A DNA stretch of 16,244 nucleotides from Verrucomicrobiota bacterium (lineage in GTDB: Bacteria; Verrucomicrobiota; Verrucomicrobiia; Verrucomicrobiales; Verrucomicrobiaceae): positions 1-16,244 of the forward strand of contig JAEYYS010000197.1 in the NCBI GenBank assembly GCA_023428335.1, in the 5' to 3' direction. The notes under the pieces were generated by a model. It worked only from the letters and a program-made list of their open reading frames with translations, did not search any database and was not told where the DNA came from. This document shows positions 7,806-15,233 of this stretch, in pieces (positions within the stretch are counted from its first letter, which is position 1; every line of letters starts with the position of its first letter). Made by a program: the position numbers and the translations under genes.

Positions 7806-10800
7806 ATGATCTCCTGGTTCGCCCGCAATCACGTCGCCGCCAACCTCCTCATGTTGGCCGTCATGGCGGCCGGCATGTGGACGCTGATCTCGGAGCGGAT
7901 CCCCCTTGAGGTTTTTCCTGATCTGCCCTCGCGCATCATCTCGGTCACGGTGCCCTACCCGGGGGCGACGCCCGAGGAGGTGGAGGAGAGCATTGTTCTG
8001 CGTGTCGAAGAGGCGGTGCAGCAGGTCGGCGGCATCAAGCACATCAATTCGACCTCCGGCTCCAGCGGTGGCTCGGTCTTCATTGAGGTCGAGGAAACCC
8101 GCGACCCGCGCGAGGTCATGGAGGAGGTGCGCAACAAGGTCGACACCATCCCCAATTTCCCCGAACTGGCGGAACGCCCCGTCATCCAGCTCGACGACAG
8201 CTTTCATTCGGTGATCAACGTCGTCATCGCCGCTGACATGGCGGAGCGCGACTTGCGTCGCCTCGGCGAGCAGGTGCGCGATGAATTGGCGGCCCTGCCT
8301 GATGTCACCCACACGGGATTGGGCGGCGTTCGTCCCTACGAGATCGGCATCGAGATTCCCGAGGAAAACCTGCGCAAGCACGGCCTCACCCTGGAGTCGG
8401 TCAGCCAGGCGATCCGGGCCTCGGCCATCGATCTGCCCGCCGGGGTGGTTCAGACCGAGGCCGGTGACGTTTCCATCCGCACCCGCGGCCGCGCCTACAC
8501 GGGGGCCGATTACGAGCGGGTGGTGGTACTCACCCGGCCGGATGGCAGCAGTCTGACCTTGGGAAACATCGCCCGGATCAGCGATGGCTTCAATGAGAAC
8601 CCGCTGCTGGCGCGGCTCGACGGCAAGCGCTGCGTGGTCATCAACGTCATGCGCGAGGGCGGGCAGAACGCCATCCGCATCGCCGAGGAGGTCAAGGCCT
8701 ACATCGCCGAGGCGCGCAAACGCCTGCCCGACGGCGTCCAGATCGAGTTCTGGAACGACCGCTCAAAGATCGTCAAGGGGCGCATCAACCTGCTCATGCA
8801 GAATGCCCAGAGCAGCCTGATTCTGGTTTTCATCTTCGTCGGGCTGTTCCTGCGCCTGGACGCGGTCTTCTGGGTGGCCATTGGCATGGTCGCCAGCTTC
8901 CTCGGCGCCATCGCCCTGATGCCGTTCTTTGACACGGCCATCAACCTGTCCTCGCTGTTTGGCTTCATTCTGGTGCTCGGCATTGTGGTCGACGACGCCA
9001 TCGTCATCTCCGAGCATGTCGACACCCTGCGCCAGGAGGGTTTGCCGCCGCTGGAGGCGGCCATCCGCGGCACGCGCGAGATGGCGGTGCCGATCACCTT
9101 CGGTGTTTTGACCACGGTCATCGCCTTCCTGCCGATGGCCGTCGGCGCGAGCGATTTCCTGCTCATGTTCAAGCCGATCGCCGTGGTCTTCATCCTGGTC
9201 ATGCTGATCGCGCTGGTGGAGACCAAGATCATCCTGCCCGCCCACCTCGCCCATCCCATCCCCGGCCTGAGTGGCGCCTCCGACATCCTTGGGCCGGTGC
9301 ACCGCTTCTCCGATCGCCTGCTGCAGGGCTTCGTCGATACCTTCTATCGTCCGGCCCTGCGCTGGTGCGTGCATCACCGCTACACCGCCCTGGCCTGTTT
9401 CTTCGGCGGTTTGGTCGTGCTGTGTGCCTTCTTTTTCAGCGGCCGCATCCTCTGGATCTTTTTCCCGCGCGTGCAGAGCGAGCGCATCGAGGCGCGGTTG
9501 AGCATGCTCGACGGCACCCCCTTCGAGGTGACCGACGGCCACATCCAGCGCATTTACGACATCGCCGAGCAGATGCGGCGCGAGTACGTGGGGCCTGACG
9601 GCCGGCCGGTGATCCGGGCCATTCTGGCGACCACCGGCACCACACGCCTGACTTACGGCAGTGGCTCGGGCACCACCGGCAGCTCGCACATCGGCGAGGT
9701 GACCCTGGAGACCTACGGGCCCGAAGAGCGCAGCCTGAAGGTGAACACGGTCGACATGGCCAACGAATGGCGGCAGCGCATCGGCACGATTGTCGGCGCC
9801 GAGGAACTCAATTTTCGCGCCGAAATTGTCCGCAGCGGCGATCCCATCGACATCCAGTTGGCAGGCACGGATCCCGAGGAGCTGCTGTCTATCTCGGCGA
9901 AGATCAAGGACCAACTGGCCACCTACTCCGGGGTGTTCGACATCAGCGACTCGCTCGACAGCGGCCGCAACGAGATCCAGTTGCGGCTCAAGCCCGAGGC
10001 CCGGCAGTTCGGCGTCACGGTCAGCGACCTCGCCCGCCAGGTGCGCCAGGCCTTTTTTGGCGACGAAGTCCAGCGTATCCAGCGCGGCCCCAACGAGGTC
10101 AAGGTCATGCTGCGTTACCCGCGCGCTGATCGCAAGAGTTTGGCCACGCTCGACACCATGCGCGTGCGCACGGCCGACGGCCTGGAGATCCCGTTCGCGC
10201 GCGTGGCCGAGGCCCGGGTCGGCAAAAGCTTCACCAGCATCAAACGGGTCGACCGTCGCCGCGCCATGAACGTCACCGCCGATGTCAACAAGGCGACCAC
10301 CGACCCCGCCAAGGTGAGGGCGGATCTTGAGGTGCATTTGCGCGACATCCTCGCCGCGCATCCGCACGTGCAGTGGAGCTTTGAGGGCGAGGCGCGCGCC
10401 CAGCGCGAGGGGGCCGCAGCTGGCAAATGGGCTCTGGTGGTCATCCTGCTCGGTCTGTACAGCATGATGGCCATCCCGTTCCGCAGCTACACCCAGCCGC
10501 TCATCGTGCTGCTGGTGGTGCCCTTCGGCATCGTCGGCGCCGTGCTCGGCCATCTCTTTCATGCGATGCCACTCAGCAGCATGAGCGTCTGCGGCATGCT
10601 GGCGGTCACTGGTGTCATCGTCAACGACACCCTGGTGCTGGTGGATCGCATCAACCATTTGTACGCCGAGACGGGCGATCTGAAACACGCCGTGCAGGAG
10701 GGCGGTCGCAGTCGCTTCCGCGCGATCTTCCTGACCCAGATCACCACCTTTGTCGGCCTGATGCCGCTCATCTTCGAGTTCGGTTCCCTGATTGAAAACG

Positions 10801-11042
10801 CGCCGCCCGGCCTGAGCCACCTGCTGGTGCTGATCTTCGGCGACGACCGTGCCGCCCAAGCCACCAGTGCCCAGTTCCTGACACCGGTCTCCGTGGCCAT
10901 GGGCTATGGCAGCCTGTTTGCCGCCGTCATCACCCTCTTCCTGGTGCCGCTCTGCTACCTGGCCGTCGCCGATGTCGGTCGCCTCTGGCACTGGATCTTC
11001 CCTGCGCGTCGTGTTGTCGCGCCTGAGCCGGTGGTTGCCTGA
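7806..11042 (+). CDS. RND-family efflux transporter permease (AcrB/HAE type)
   Basis: 1078 aa from the ATG at 7806, close to AcrB in size. The first membrane helix lies near residues 10-28 and is followed by IPLEVFPDLPSRIISVTVPYPGATPEEVEE in two blocks, the usual start of the porter domain. Helix 4 carries the proton-relay pair D396-D397 (LGIVVDDAIVISEHV). The second half repeats the layout, with a membrane block from about residue 875. At the position of AcrB K940-N941 it has N940-D941 (GVIVNDTLVLVD), so the lysine of the relay is missing. About 26 extra residues (994-1019) sit in the loop before AQFLTPVSVAMGYG. It should pump small molecules from the inner membrane or periplasm using the proton gradient; the substrate is unknown. 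No adaptor or TolC-like gene adjoins it. The open frame before 7806 is antisense to the oxidoreductase gene and is not coding. Confidence 0.92.
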   Translation: MISWFARNHVAANLLMLAVMAAGMWTLISERIPLEVFPDLPSRIISVTVPYPGATPEEVEESIVLRVEEAVQQVGGIKHINSTSGSSGGSVFIEVEETRDPREVMEEVRNKVDTIPNFPELAERPVIQLDDSFHSVINVVIAADMAERDLRRLGEQVRDELAALPDVTHTGLGGVRPYEIGIEIPEENLRKHGLTLESVSQAIRASAIDLPAGVVQTEAGDVSIRTRGRAYTGADYERVVVLTRPDGSSLTLGNIARISDGFNENPLLARLDGKRCVVINVMREGGQNAIRIAEEVKAYIAEARKRLPDGVQIEFWNDRSKIVKGRINLLMQNAQSSLILVFIFVGLFLRLDAVFWVAIGMVASFLGAIALMPFFDTAINLSSLFGFILVLGIVVDDAIVISEHVDTLRQEGLPPLEAAIRGTREMAVPITFGVLTTVIAFLPMAVGASDFLLMFKPIAVVFILVMLIALVETKIILPAHLAHPIPGLSGASDILGPVHRFSDRLLQGFVDTFYRPALRWCVHHRYTALACFFGGLVVLCAFFFSGRILWIFFPRVQSERIEARLSMLDGTPFEVTDGHIQRIYDIAEQMRREYVGPDGRPVIRAILATTGTTRLTYGSGSGTTGSSHIGEVTLETYGPEERSLKVNTVDMANEWRQRIGTIVGAEELNFRAEIVRSGDPIDIQLAGTDPEELLSISAKIKDQLATYSGVFDISDSLDSGRNEIQLRLKPEARQFGVTVSDLARQVRQAFFGDEVQRIQRGPNEVKVMLRYPRADRKSLATLDTMRVRTADGLEIPFARVAEARVGKSFTSIKRVDRRRAMNVTADVNKATTDPAKVRADLEVHLRDILAAHPHVQWSFEGEARAQREGAAAGKWALVVILLGLYSMMAIPFRSYTQPLIVLLVVPFGIVGAVLGHLFHAMPLSSMSVCGMLAVTGVIVNDTLVLVDRINHLYAETGDLKHAVQEGGRSRFRAIFLTQITTFVGLMPLIFEFGSLIENAPPGLSHLLVLIFGDDRAAQATSAQFLTPVSVAMGYGSLFAAVITLFLVPLCYLAVADVGRLWHWIFPARRVVAPEPVVA

Positions 11043-11083
11043 CGACGCTTGCATTCGACGCTTTTTCCCGTGAACGAACACGC

Positions 11084-11845
11084 ATGAGTTACGCCTTGTT
11101 GCAGGCCGCCCACCCCGACACCGCCATCGTTCTTGGCAGCGGCCTCGGTGCTGTCGTCGATGCCTTCGACGCGGAGCTGGAAGTTCCCTATGCCGAGGTG
11201 CCGGGTCTTTCGGCAGCCACCGTGCCCGGCCATGCGGGCCGGCTCGTGCTGGTGCGCGATGCCGCCGGCCGACGCCTGCTCTTCGCTCAGGGTCGACGGC
11301 ATCTCTATGAGGGCCTGACGGCTGCCGAAGTCGCCGCCGGGGTGCGCGTGTTGCATGGCCTGGGGGTGCGTCGCCTCGTGCTCACCAACGCCGCCGGTTG
11401 CCTGAACCCGGCCTTCGCCGTGGGCGACCTGATGCTGATCAGTGATCACCTCAATTTGCAGGGCGATTCGCCCCTGCGCGGCGGGCCGCACTTTCACGAC
11501 ATGAGCGAGGTGTACGATGCCGCGTGGCGCAGGGCGTTTCACGAGGCCGCCGGCCGGCTGGGCCAGGCCTTGCGCGAGGGGGTTTATGCCGCCGTCCAGG
11601 GGCCGCAGTATGAAACGCCGGCGGAAGTGCGCATGCTCGGCCGGCTCGGTGCCGACGCGGTCGGCATGTCGACCGTGCCTGAGGCGATCCAGGCGCGGGC
11701 ACTGGGCATGCAGGTTGCCGGGATATCGATGCTCACCAACTGGGCCGCCGGCCTGGCGCCGGGCAACCTGCATCACGATGAGGTGGTCGCGGTCGGTCGC
11801 GCCGCTTCCACCCGCCTGGCCGCGCTGCTGCAGGCGGTCTTATGA
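11084..11845 (+). CDS. punA: Purine nucleoside phosphorylase (trimeric PNP family)
   Basis: 253 aa. It cleaves purine ribonucleosides and deoxyribonucleosides with phosphate to give the base and (deoxy)ribose 1-phosphate, in cytoplasmic purine salvage. The phosphate-binding loop is GSGLG (residues 18-22) and the next block is VPGHAGRL. GRRHLYEG is the family's GRxHxYEG, followed by LTNAAGCLNPAFAVGDLMLI. The base-binding part has GPQYETPAEVR with Y176-E177, GMSTVPE with M195, and LTNWAAG with N219. These fit the inosine/guanosine-specific trimeric class rather than hexameric DeoD. It is somewhat shorter at the N-terminus than the usual 270-290 aa; no better start is visible. It lies 41 bases after the RND gene on the same strand and may share its transcript. 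Its stop overlaps the convergent nspC stop. Confidence 0.93.
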   Translation: MSYALLQAAHPDTAIVLGSGLGAVVDAFDAELEVPYAEVPGLSAATVPGHAGRLVLVRDAAGRRLLFAQGRRHLYEGLTAAEVAAGVRVLHGLGVRRLVLTNAAGCLNPAFAVGDLMLISDHLNLQGDSPLRGGPHFHDMSEVYDAAWRRAFHEAAGRLGQALREGVYAAVQGPQYETPAEVRMLGRLGADAVGMSTVPEAIQARALGMQVAGISMLTNWAAGLAPGNLHHDEVVAVGRAASTRLAALLQAVL

Positions 11846-13030
11846 CAGCCGGTTTTTGAAGTCCGCATAGCCGAAGCGGCGCACCACGCGCAGCTCGCCG
11901 CTGGCGGGATCATAGAGGTCGATGTCCGGGTGCGGCACGCCGTTGAAGGTGGTCGTCTTGACCATGGTGTAGTGCGCCATGTCGGTGAACACCAGTCGCT
12001 GACCGGGCTGCAGGGGCTCGGGGAAGCTGTACTCGCCGATGACATCACCGGCCAGGCAGGTGAGGCCGCCGAGGCGGTAGGCATGGGCGAATTCGCCGGG
12101 GCGCCCCGAGCCGAGGATGTGCGGTCGGTACGGCATCTCCAGGGTGTCCGGCATGTGGGCGCTCGCCGAGGTGTCGAGGATGGCGGTGGGCACATCGGTC
12201 GGCACCAGGTCGAGCACGGTGGCGACCAGATAACCCGTGTTAAGCGCCACGGCCTCGCCGGGCTCCAGGTAGACTTCCTTGCCCCAGCGTTCGCGGAAGC
12301 CGCGGATCAAACGCACCAACCGCTCCACATCATAGTCATTGCGGGTGATGTGATGGCCGCCGCCCATGTTGACCCAGCGCACCTGTTGCAGCAGGCGCGG
12401 GAAACGCGCTTCCACGGCGGCCAGGGTGCGTTCCAGGACGTCGGCGTCCTGCTCGCAGAGCGCGTGGAAGTGCAGGCCCTCCAGGCCGTCGAGGTCTTCG
12501 TTCTCAAGCGTCGCGGCGCGTGTGCCGAGACGGCAGCCGGGCGAGCAGGGGTCGTACAGGCTGACCTCGACCTCGCTGTGCTCGGGGTTGACGCGCAGCC
12601 CCGGGCTGGGGGCGTGCAGGCCGGCGGCGCGCGCAGCCTCAATCTGCGGGCGGAAACGCCGCCACTGCGCCGGCGAGTTGAAACTGATGTGGTCGGCGAT
12701 CGGCAGCAACTGGGTCATTTCCGATTCCTTGAAGGCCGGCGCATAGACATGGACTTCGCGACCGAATTCCTCGCGGGCGAGCAGCGCCTCGTGCAGGCCG
12801 CTGGCGCAGCAGCCCTGCAGGTAACGCCGCACAAGCGGGAAGGTCGCATGCATGGCGAAACCCTTGAGGGCGAGCAGGATCTTGGCACCGGAGGCCTCCT
12901 GGACGCGCGCCAGTTTTTCCAGGTTTGCCTGCAGCAGGCCGAGGTCGACGACAAAGGCCGGCGTGTCGAGGCGGGTCAGGTCGAAGGCGGGCGGCGGCTG
13001 CTCGAAAACGTGGGGGGGCGTGAAGATCAT
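11840..13030 (-). CDS. nspC: Carboxynorspermidine/carboxyspermidine decarboxylase NspC
   Basis: 396 aa. This PLP enzyme of the alanine-racemase-fold decarboxylases removes the carboxyl group from carboxynorspermidine or carboxyspermidine, the last step of the aspartate-semialdehyde route to norspermidine or spermidine. LALKGFAM places the PLP lysine at K56. GCCASGLHEALLAREE, FHALCEQDADVLERTL, WVNMGGGHHIT, YLEPGEAV, LDTSASAHMPDTLEMPYRP (in two blocks) and CLAGDVIGEYSF follow in the family order. The CEQ and LDTSASAHMPD blocks separate NspC from diaminopimelate and ornithine decarboxylases. Its usual partner, carboxynorspermidine dehydrogenase, is not in this window. The start at 13030 gives a normal length. 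The gene overlaps the end of the phosphorylase gene by 6 bases, tail to tail, and is divergent from the metallopeptidase gene. Confidence 0.93.
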   Translation of the reverse strand: MIFTPPHVFEQPPPAFDLTRLDTPAFVVDLGLLQANLEKLARVQEASGAKILLALKGFAMHATFPLVRRYLQGCCASGLHEALLAREEFGREVHVYAPAFKESEMTQLLPIADHISFNSPAQWRRFRPQIEAARAAGLHAPSPGLRVNPEHSEVEVSLYDPCSPGCRLGTRAATLENEDLDGLEGLHFHALCEQDADVLERTLAAVEARFPRLLQQVRWVNMGGGHHITRNDYDVERLVRLIRGFRERWGKEVYLEPGEAVALNTGYLVATVLDLVPTDVPTAILDTSASAHMPDTLEMPYRPHILGSGRPGEFAHAYRLGGLTCLAGDVIGEYSFPEPLQPGQRLVFTDMAHYTMVKTTTFNGVPHPDIDLYDPASGELRVVRRFGYADFKNRLS

Positions 13031-13092
13031 GGCCTGCCCATAGAGAGATGCGCCGGAGTCGCCAGTGAAACCTTGCGCCAGTGCGGGCTTGC

Positions 13093-13111
13093 GTCCGGAC
13101 CGTGTCCGGTG
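13093..13111. promoter_or_regulatory. Candidate operator: GTCCGG direct repeat in a divergent intergenic region
   Basis: The palindrome GTCCGGAC (13093-13100) is followed three bases later by GTCCGGTG (13104-13111). The two GTCCGG cores are 11 bases apart, about one helical turn. They lie in the 94 bases between the divergent nspC and metallopeptidase starts, 14 bases before the latter. A weak TAAAAC (-10-like) at 13113-13118 lies next to the second copy. In a GC-rich genome such short repeats can arise by chance. Confidence 0.25.
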
Positions 13112-13124
13112 CTAAAACGCCAGC

Positions 13125-14408
13125 ATGAGAGTGCCCCTCCTCCTGGCCGCCGCCCTGGCGGTTCTGTCTGCTCCGCTGTCCGCCCAGCAGGTGTCGCGCC
13201 AGTGGACCGACCTGCAGGGGCGCACGGTCGAGGCGGCCTTTGCCGGACTGGAGGGCGACAGCGTGCTGCTGCGCATGGGCAATGGTCAGACCGTGCCATT
13301 TCCGCTGGCCCGCCTGAGCGAAGCCGATCAGGCCTTCGCGCGCACCGCAGGCGGCGGTGGGGGTGCGCCGGCACCCGCGACCGACCCGGCGCGGCTGCCG
13401 ATCGAGAAGCGCACCTGGCCGGGCACGGTGACGGTGCCGACGCGCTCGGTGGAGATCCGCGCCGTCGAGGAAAACGCCGCGGCACGCCGTTATGTCTATC
13501 AGTCGGAGGCCTTTGAGTTCACTTCCCAGGCCAAGCTGGCGGGCAGCGTCATGACCGAGGTGGCACGCACCTTCGAAGCCACGCGCGCCGTCGTCGACGC
13601 GTTGCCCTGGGGGGTGGTCTGCCGGCCGCCGGAGGATCTGCCGCGCTTTCTTGCGGCGCTGTATGAAACGCGCGAGGACTATGTGGCGGCCGGAGGTCCG
13701 GAACTGTCGGGAGGTGTTTACAACACGGCGGAAAAAACCTTCCGCATCCCCTTTGCCAGTCTCGGCCTGGAGAAGCGCGGTCAGACCTACTTCAAAAGCG
13801 ACTTCTCCAGCGACACGCTCGTGCATGAGATCACCCACCAGATGATGCACGACTATCTGGCCTTCCTGCCCAAGTGGGTCATTGAAGGCACGGCCGAGTA
13901 CGTCGAGATGCTGCCCTATCGCGCGGGCGTCTTCCGCGCGGATTCACACAAGACGGCGATGAAGGAGGCCATCGACAGCTGGGCCAAGTACGGTTTCCAG
14001 CCGGTGATCGAGAATCTGGAGGCGCATCTCACCCTGGGGCGCGACGCCTGGGATGCTGCCAGCTCCACGGCGGAGCGCATGCGCGAGATGTATCACAAGT
14101 CGCATCTGCTGGTGTATTACTTCTGCCACCTGGACGGCGACAAGACGGGCGCCCGCTTCCTGCGCTTCATGGAGGCGGTGCACGGTGAGGTCGCCGCCAT
14201 GCGCGCCTTCTTCGCCGATCCGCGCGTCAAGCGCCTTGAGGGCGGTCGCTTCAGCTACCCGCGCGACCTGAAGCCGCCGCCCTTCAATGATGAGGCGGCC
14301 GTGCTCCGGCATGTGTCCCTGCTGGTTGATGAGCGGCCCTACAAAAAGCTCGCAGAGGAGATCGTTGCCGCCTATCGGACCATCGGCGTGCGGGTGCAGG
14401 TGCAGTGA
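13125..14408 (+). CDS. Secreted SHD1-domain protein with HEXXH zinc-metallopeptidase-like domain
   Basis: 427 aa. The N-terminus MRVPLLLAAALAVLSAPLSA is a signal peptide, likely cleaved before QQ at residue 21. Residues 26-70 (QWTDLQGRTVEAAFAGLEGD, then VPFPLARLSEADQAF) match the SHD1 pattern found in many secreted Verrucomicrobiota and Planctomycetota proteins. After a Gly/Pro/Ala linker, the rest forms a peptidase-MA-like domain. H234-E-I-T-H238 is followed 20 residues later by E258 in WVIEGTAEYVE, the gluzincin pattern in which two histidines and a glutamate bind zinc and E235 is catalytic. The C-terminal third is helical with no motif I recognise. A proteolytic role outside the cytoplasm is inferred from intact zinc residues; the substrate is unknown. 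It might be a T2SS client, but only proximity suggests that. Confidence 0.78.
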   Translation: MRVPLLLAAALAVLSAPLSAQQVSRQWTDLQGRTVEAAFAGLEGDSVLLRMGNGQTVPFPLARLSEADQAFARTAGGGGGAPAPATDPARLPIEKRTWPGTVTVPTRSVEIRAVEENAAARRYVYQSEAFEFTSQAKLAGSVMTEVARTFEATRAVVDALPWGVVCRPPEDLPRFLAALYETREDYVAAGGPELSGGVYNTAEKTFRIPFASLGLEKRGQTYFKSDFSSDTLVHEITHQMMHDYLAFLPKWVIEGTAEYVEMLPYRAGVFRADSHKTAMKEAIDSWAKYGFQPVIENLEAHLTLGRDAWDAASSTAERMREMYHKSHLLVYYFCHLDGDKTGARFLRFMEAVHGEVAAMRAFFADPRVKRLEGGRFSYPRDLKPPPFNDEAAVLRHVSLLVDERPYKKLAEEIVAAYRTIGVRVQVQ

Positions 14409-14415
14409 AGGAACG

Positions 14416-14451
14416 GTGGCAAAAAGAAAATTTCCACGAGCGTCTTGCCAC
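14416..14451. repeat. Short inverted repeat upstream of sdhC
   Basis: GTGGCAA (14416-14422) and TTGCCAC (14445-14451) are perfect 7-bp complements separated by 22 bases that include an A-rich run. They lie between the metallopeptidase stop and the sdhC start. The element could be a weak terminator for the upstream gene or an operator for sdh; the loop is long for a terminator. No convincing -35/-10 pair was found in the 78-base gap. Confidence 0.3.
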
Positions 14452-14486
14452 GTGCCAACGTATCGCCATGGTGAGTTTCAACACCC

Positions 14487-15233
14487 ATGAGCGCCGTTTT
14501 TGACCCGATTTCGCGTTTTTACACCTCAACCATCGGCAAGAAAATTCTTGTCGCCCTGACCGGAGCCCTGCTGGCCCTCTTCGTCCTGGGGCACATGATC
14601 GGCAACCTGCTGGTCTTCGCCGGCCCCGAGGCGATCAACGAATACGGGCACCTGCTGCAGACCGCCCTGCACGGTGGCGGTGTCTGGATGGCCCGCCTTG
14701 GCCTGCTCACCGCGCTTGTCATCCACGTCGTCGCCACCATCCAGTTGACGCGCGCCAACCGCGCTGCCCGCCAGGACAAGTATGGCGTCGATGTCGCCAA
14801 GGTCTGCTCGCGCGCCTCGCGCACCATGATCTGGAGCGGCCTGACCGTGCTCGCCTTCATTGTCTTCCACCTGCTGCACTTCACCGTCCGCACCGGCTTT
14901 GGCTTCGACGGGCCGGCCTACAAGACCGACCTGCATGGCGAGACCGTTCACAACGTGTACAAGATGGTGATCGATGGCTTCTCCTCGGCACCGGTCTCAG
15001 CCTTCTACGTCCTCGCCATGGTCCTGCTCTGCAGCCACCTCGGTCATGGTGTCGCCAGCATCTTCCAGACGCTCGGACTCGCCACCCACAAGACCTGGCC
15101 GCTGTTCCAGAAGCTCGGCCGCGCCTTCGCCCTGCTCATCCTGGTCGGCAACTGTTCCATCCCGATCGCCATCCTGCTCTTCGGCTACGGACGCGGACTC
15201 CCGCCCCCTCCAGGCCTCCGATCCTTTCACGCC
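14487..15233 (+). CDS. sdhC: Succinate dehydrogenase/fumarate reductase cytochrome b subunit SdhC (no stop before SdhA)
   Basis: This is the b558-family SdhC, the single membrane-anchor subunit that carries hemes and passes electrons between quinone and the SdhAB part. Five hydrophobic helices are visible: about residues 19-44, 65-88, 113-134, 168-193 and 210-233. Histidines suited to bind two hemes are H36 (LGHMIGN), H80 (LVIHVV), H128/H131 (VFHLLHF) and H184/H187 (SHLGHG). The start at 14487 gives MSAVFDPISRFYTSTIGKK, as expected for the family. The subunit appears complete at FGYGR (residues 232-236), but instead of a stop the next codon is GGA (15195). The frame then continues through 13 codons into SdhA, and the whole frame is open from 14487 to the window end. 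It may be a true fusion, a recent stop-codon loss, or a sequencing error. Confidence 0.88.
15195..15233 (+). other. In-frame SdhC-SdhA junction lacking a stop codon
   Basis: The 13 codons read GLPPPPGLRSFHA. The DNA is C/T-rich and looks more like the untranslated leaders before the other genes here than like a designed linker. The first codon, GGA at 15195-15197, differs from TGA by one base and falls just after the GYGR that ends the last membrane helix. The junction leads directly into an ATG preceded by C at 15234, which would be a normal SdhA start. Confidence 0.8.

Noticed and set aside
7707..8381. Open extension of the oxidoreductase frame on the - strand
   Set aside because: It is antisense to the RND N-terminus and would bury the Tat signal inside the protein.
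8763..11081. 772-codon open frame on the - strand opposite the RND gene
   Set aside because: It has the His/Gln/Asp/Gly-rich composition typical of the antisense frame of GC-rich genes, with no domain or signal. Similar shadows occur opposite gspL-gspM, gspD, nspC and sdh.
13089..13118. TTGCGT...TAAAAC as a promoter for the metallopeptidase gene
   Set aside because: Each box matches the consensus only partly, the spacer is 18 bases, and the transcript would begin almost at the ATG.
14468..14503. 11-codon ORF (MVSFNTHERRF) overlapping the sdhC start
   Set aside because: Its ATG context fits the local pattern and it could be a leader peptide, but such short frames are expected by chance and nothing else supports it.
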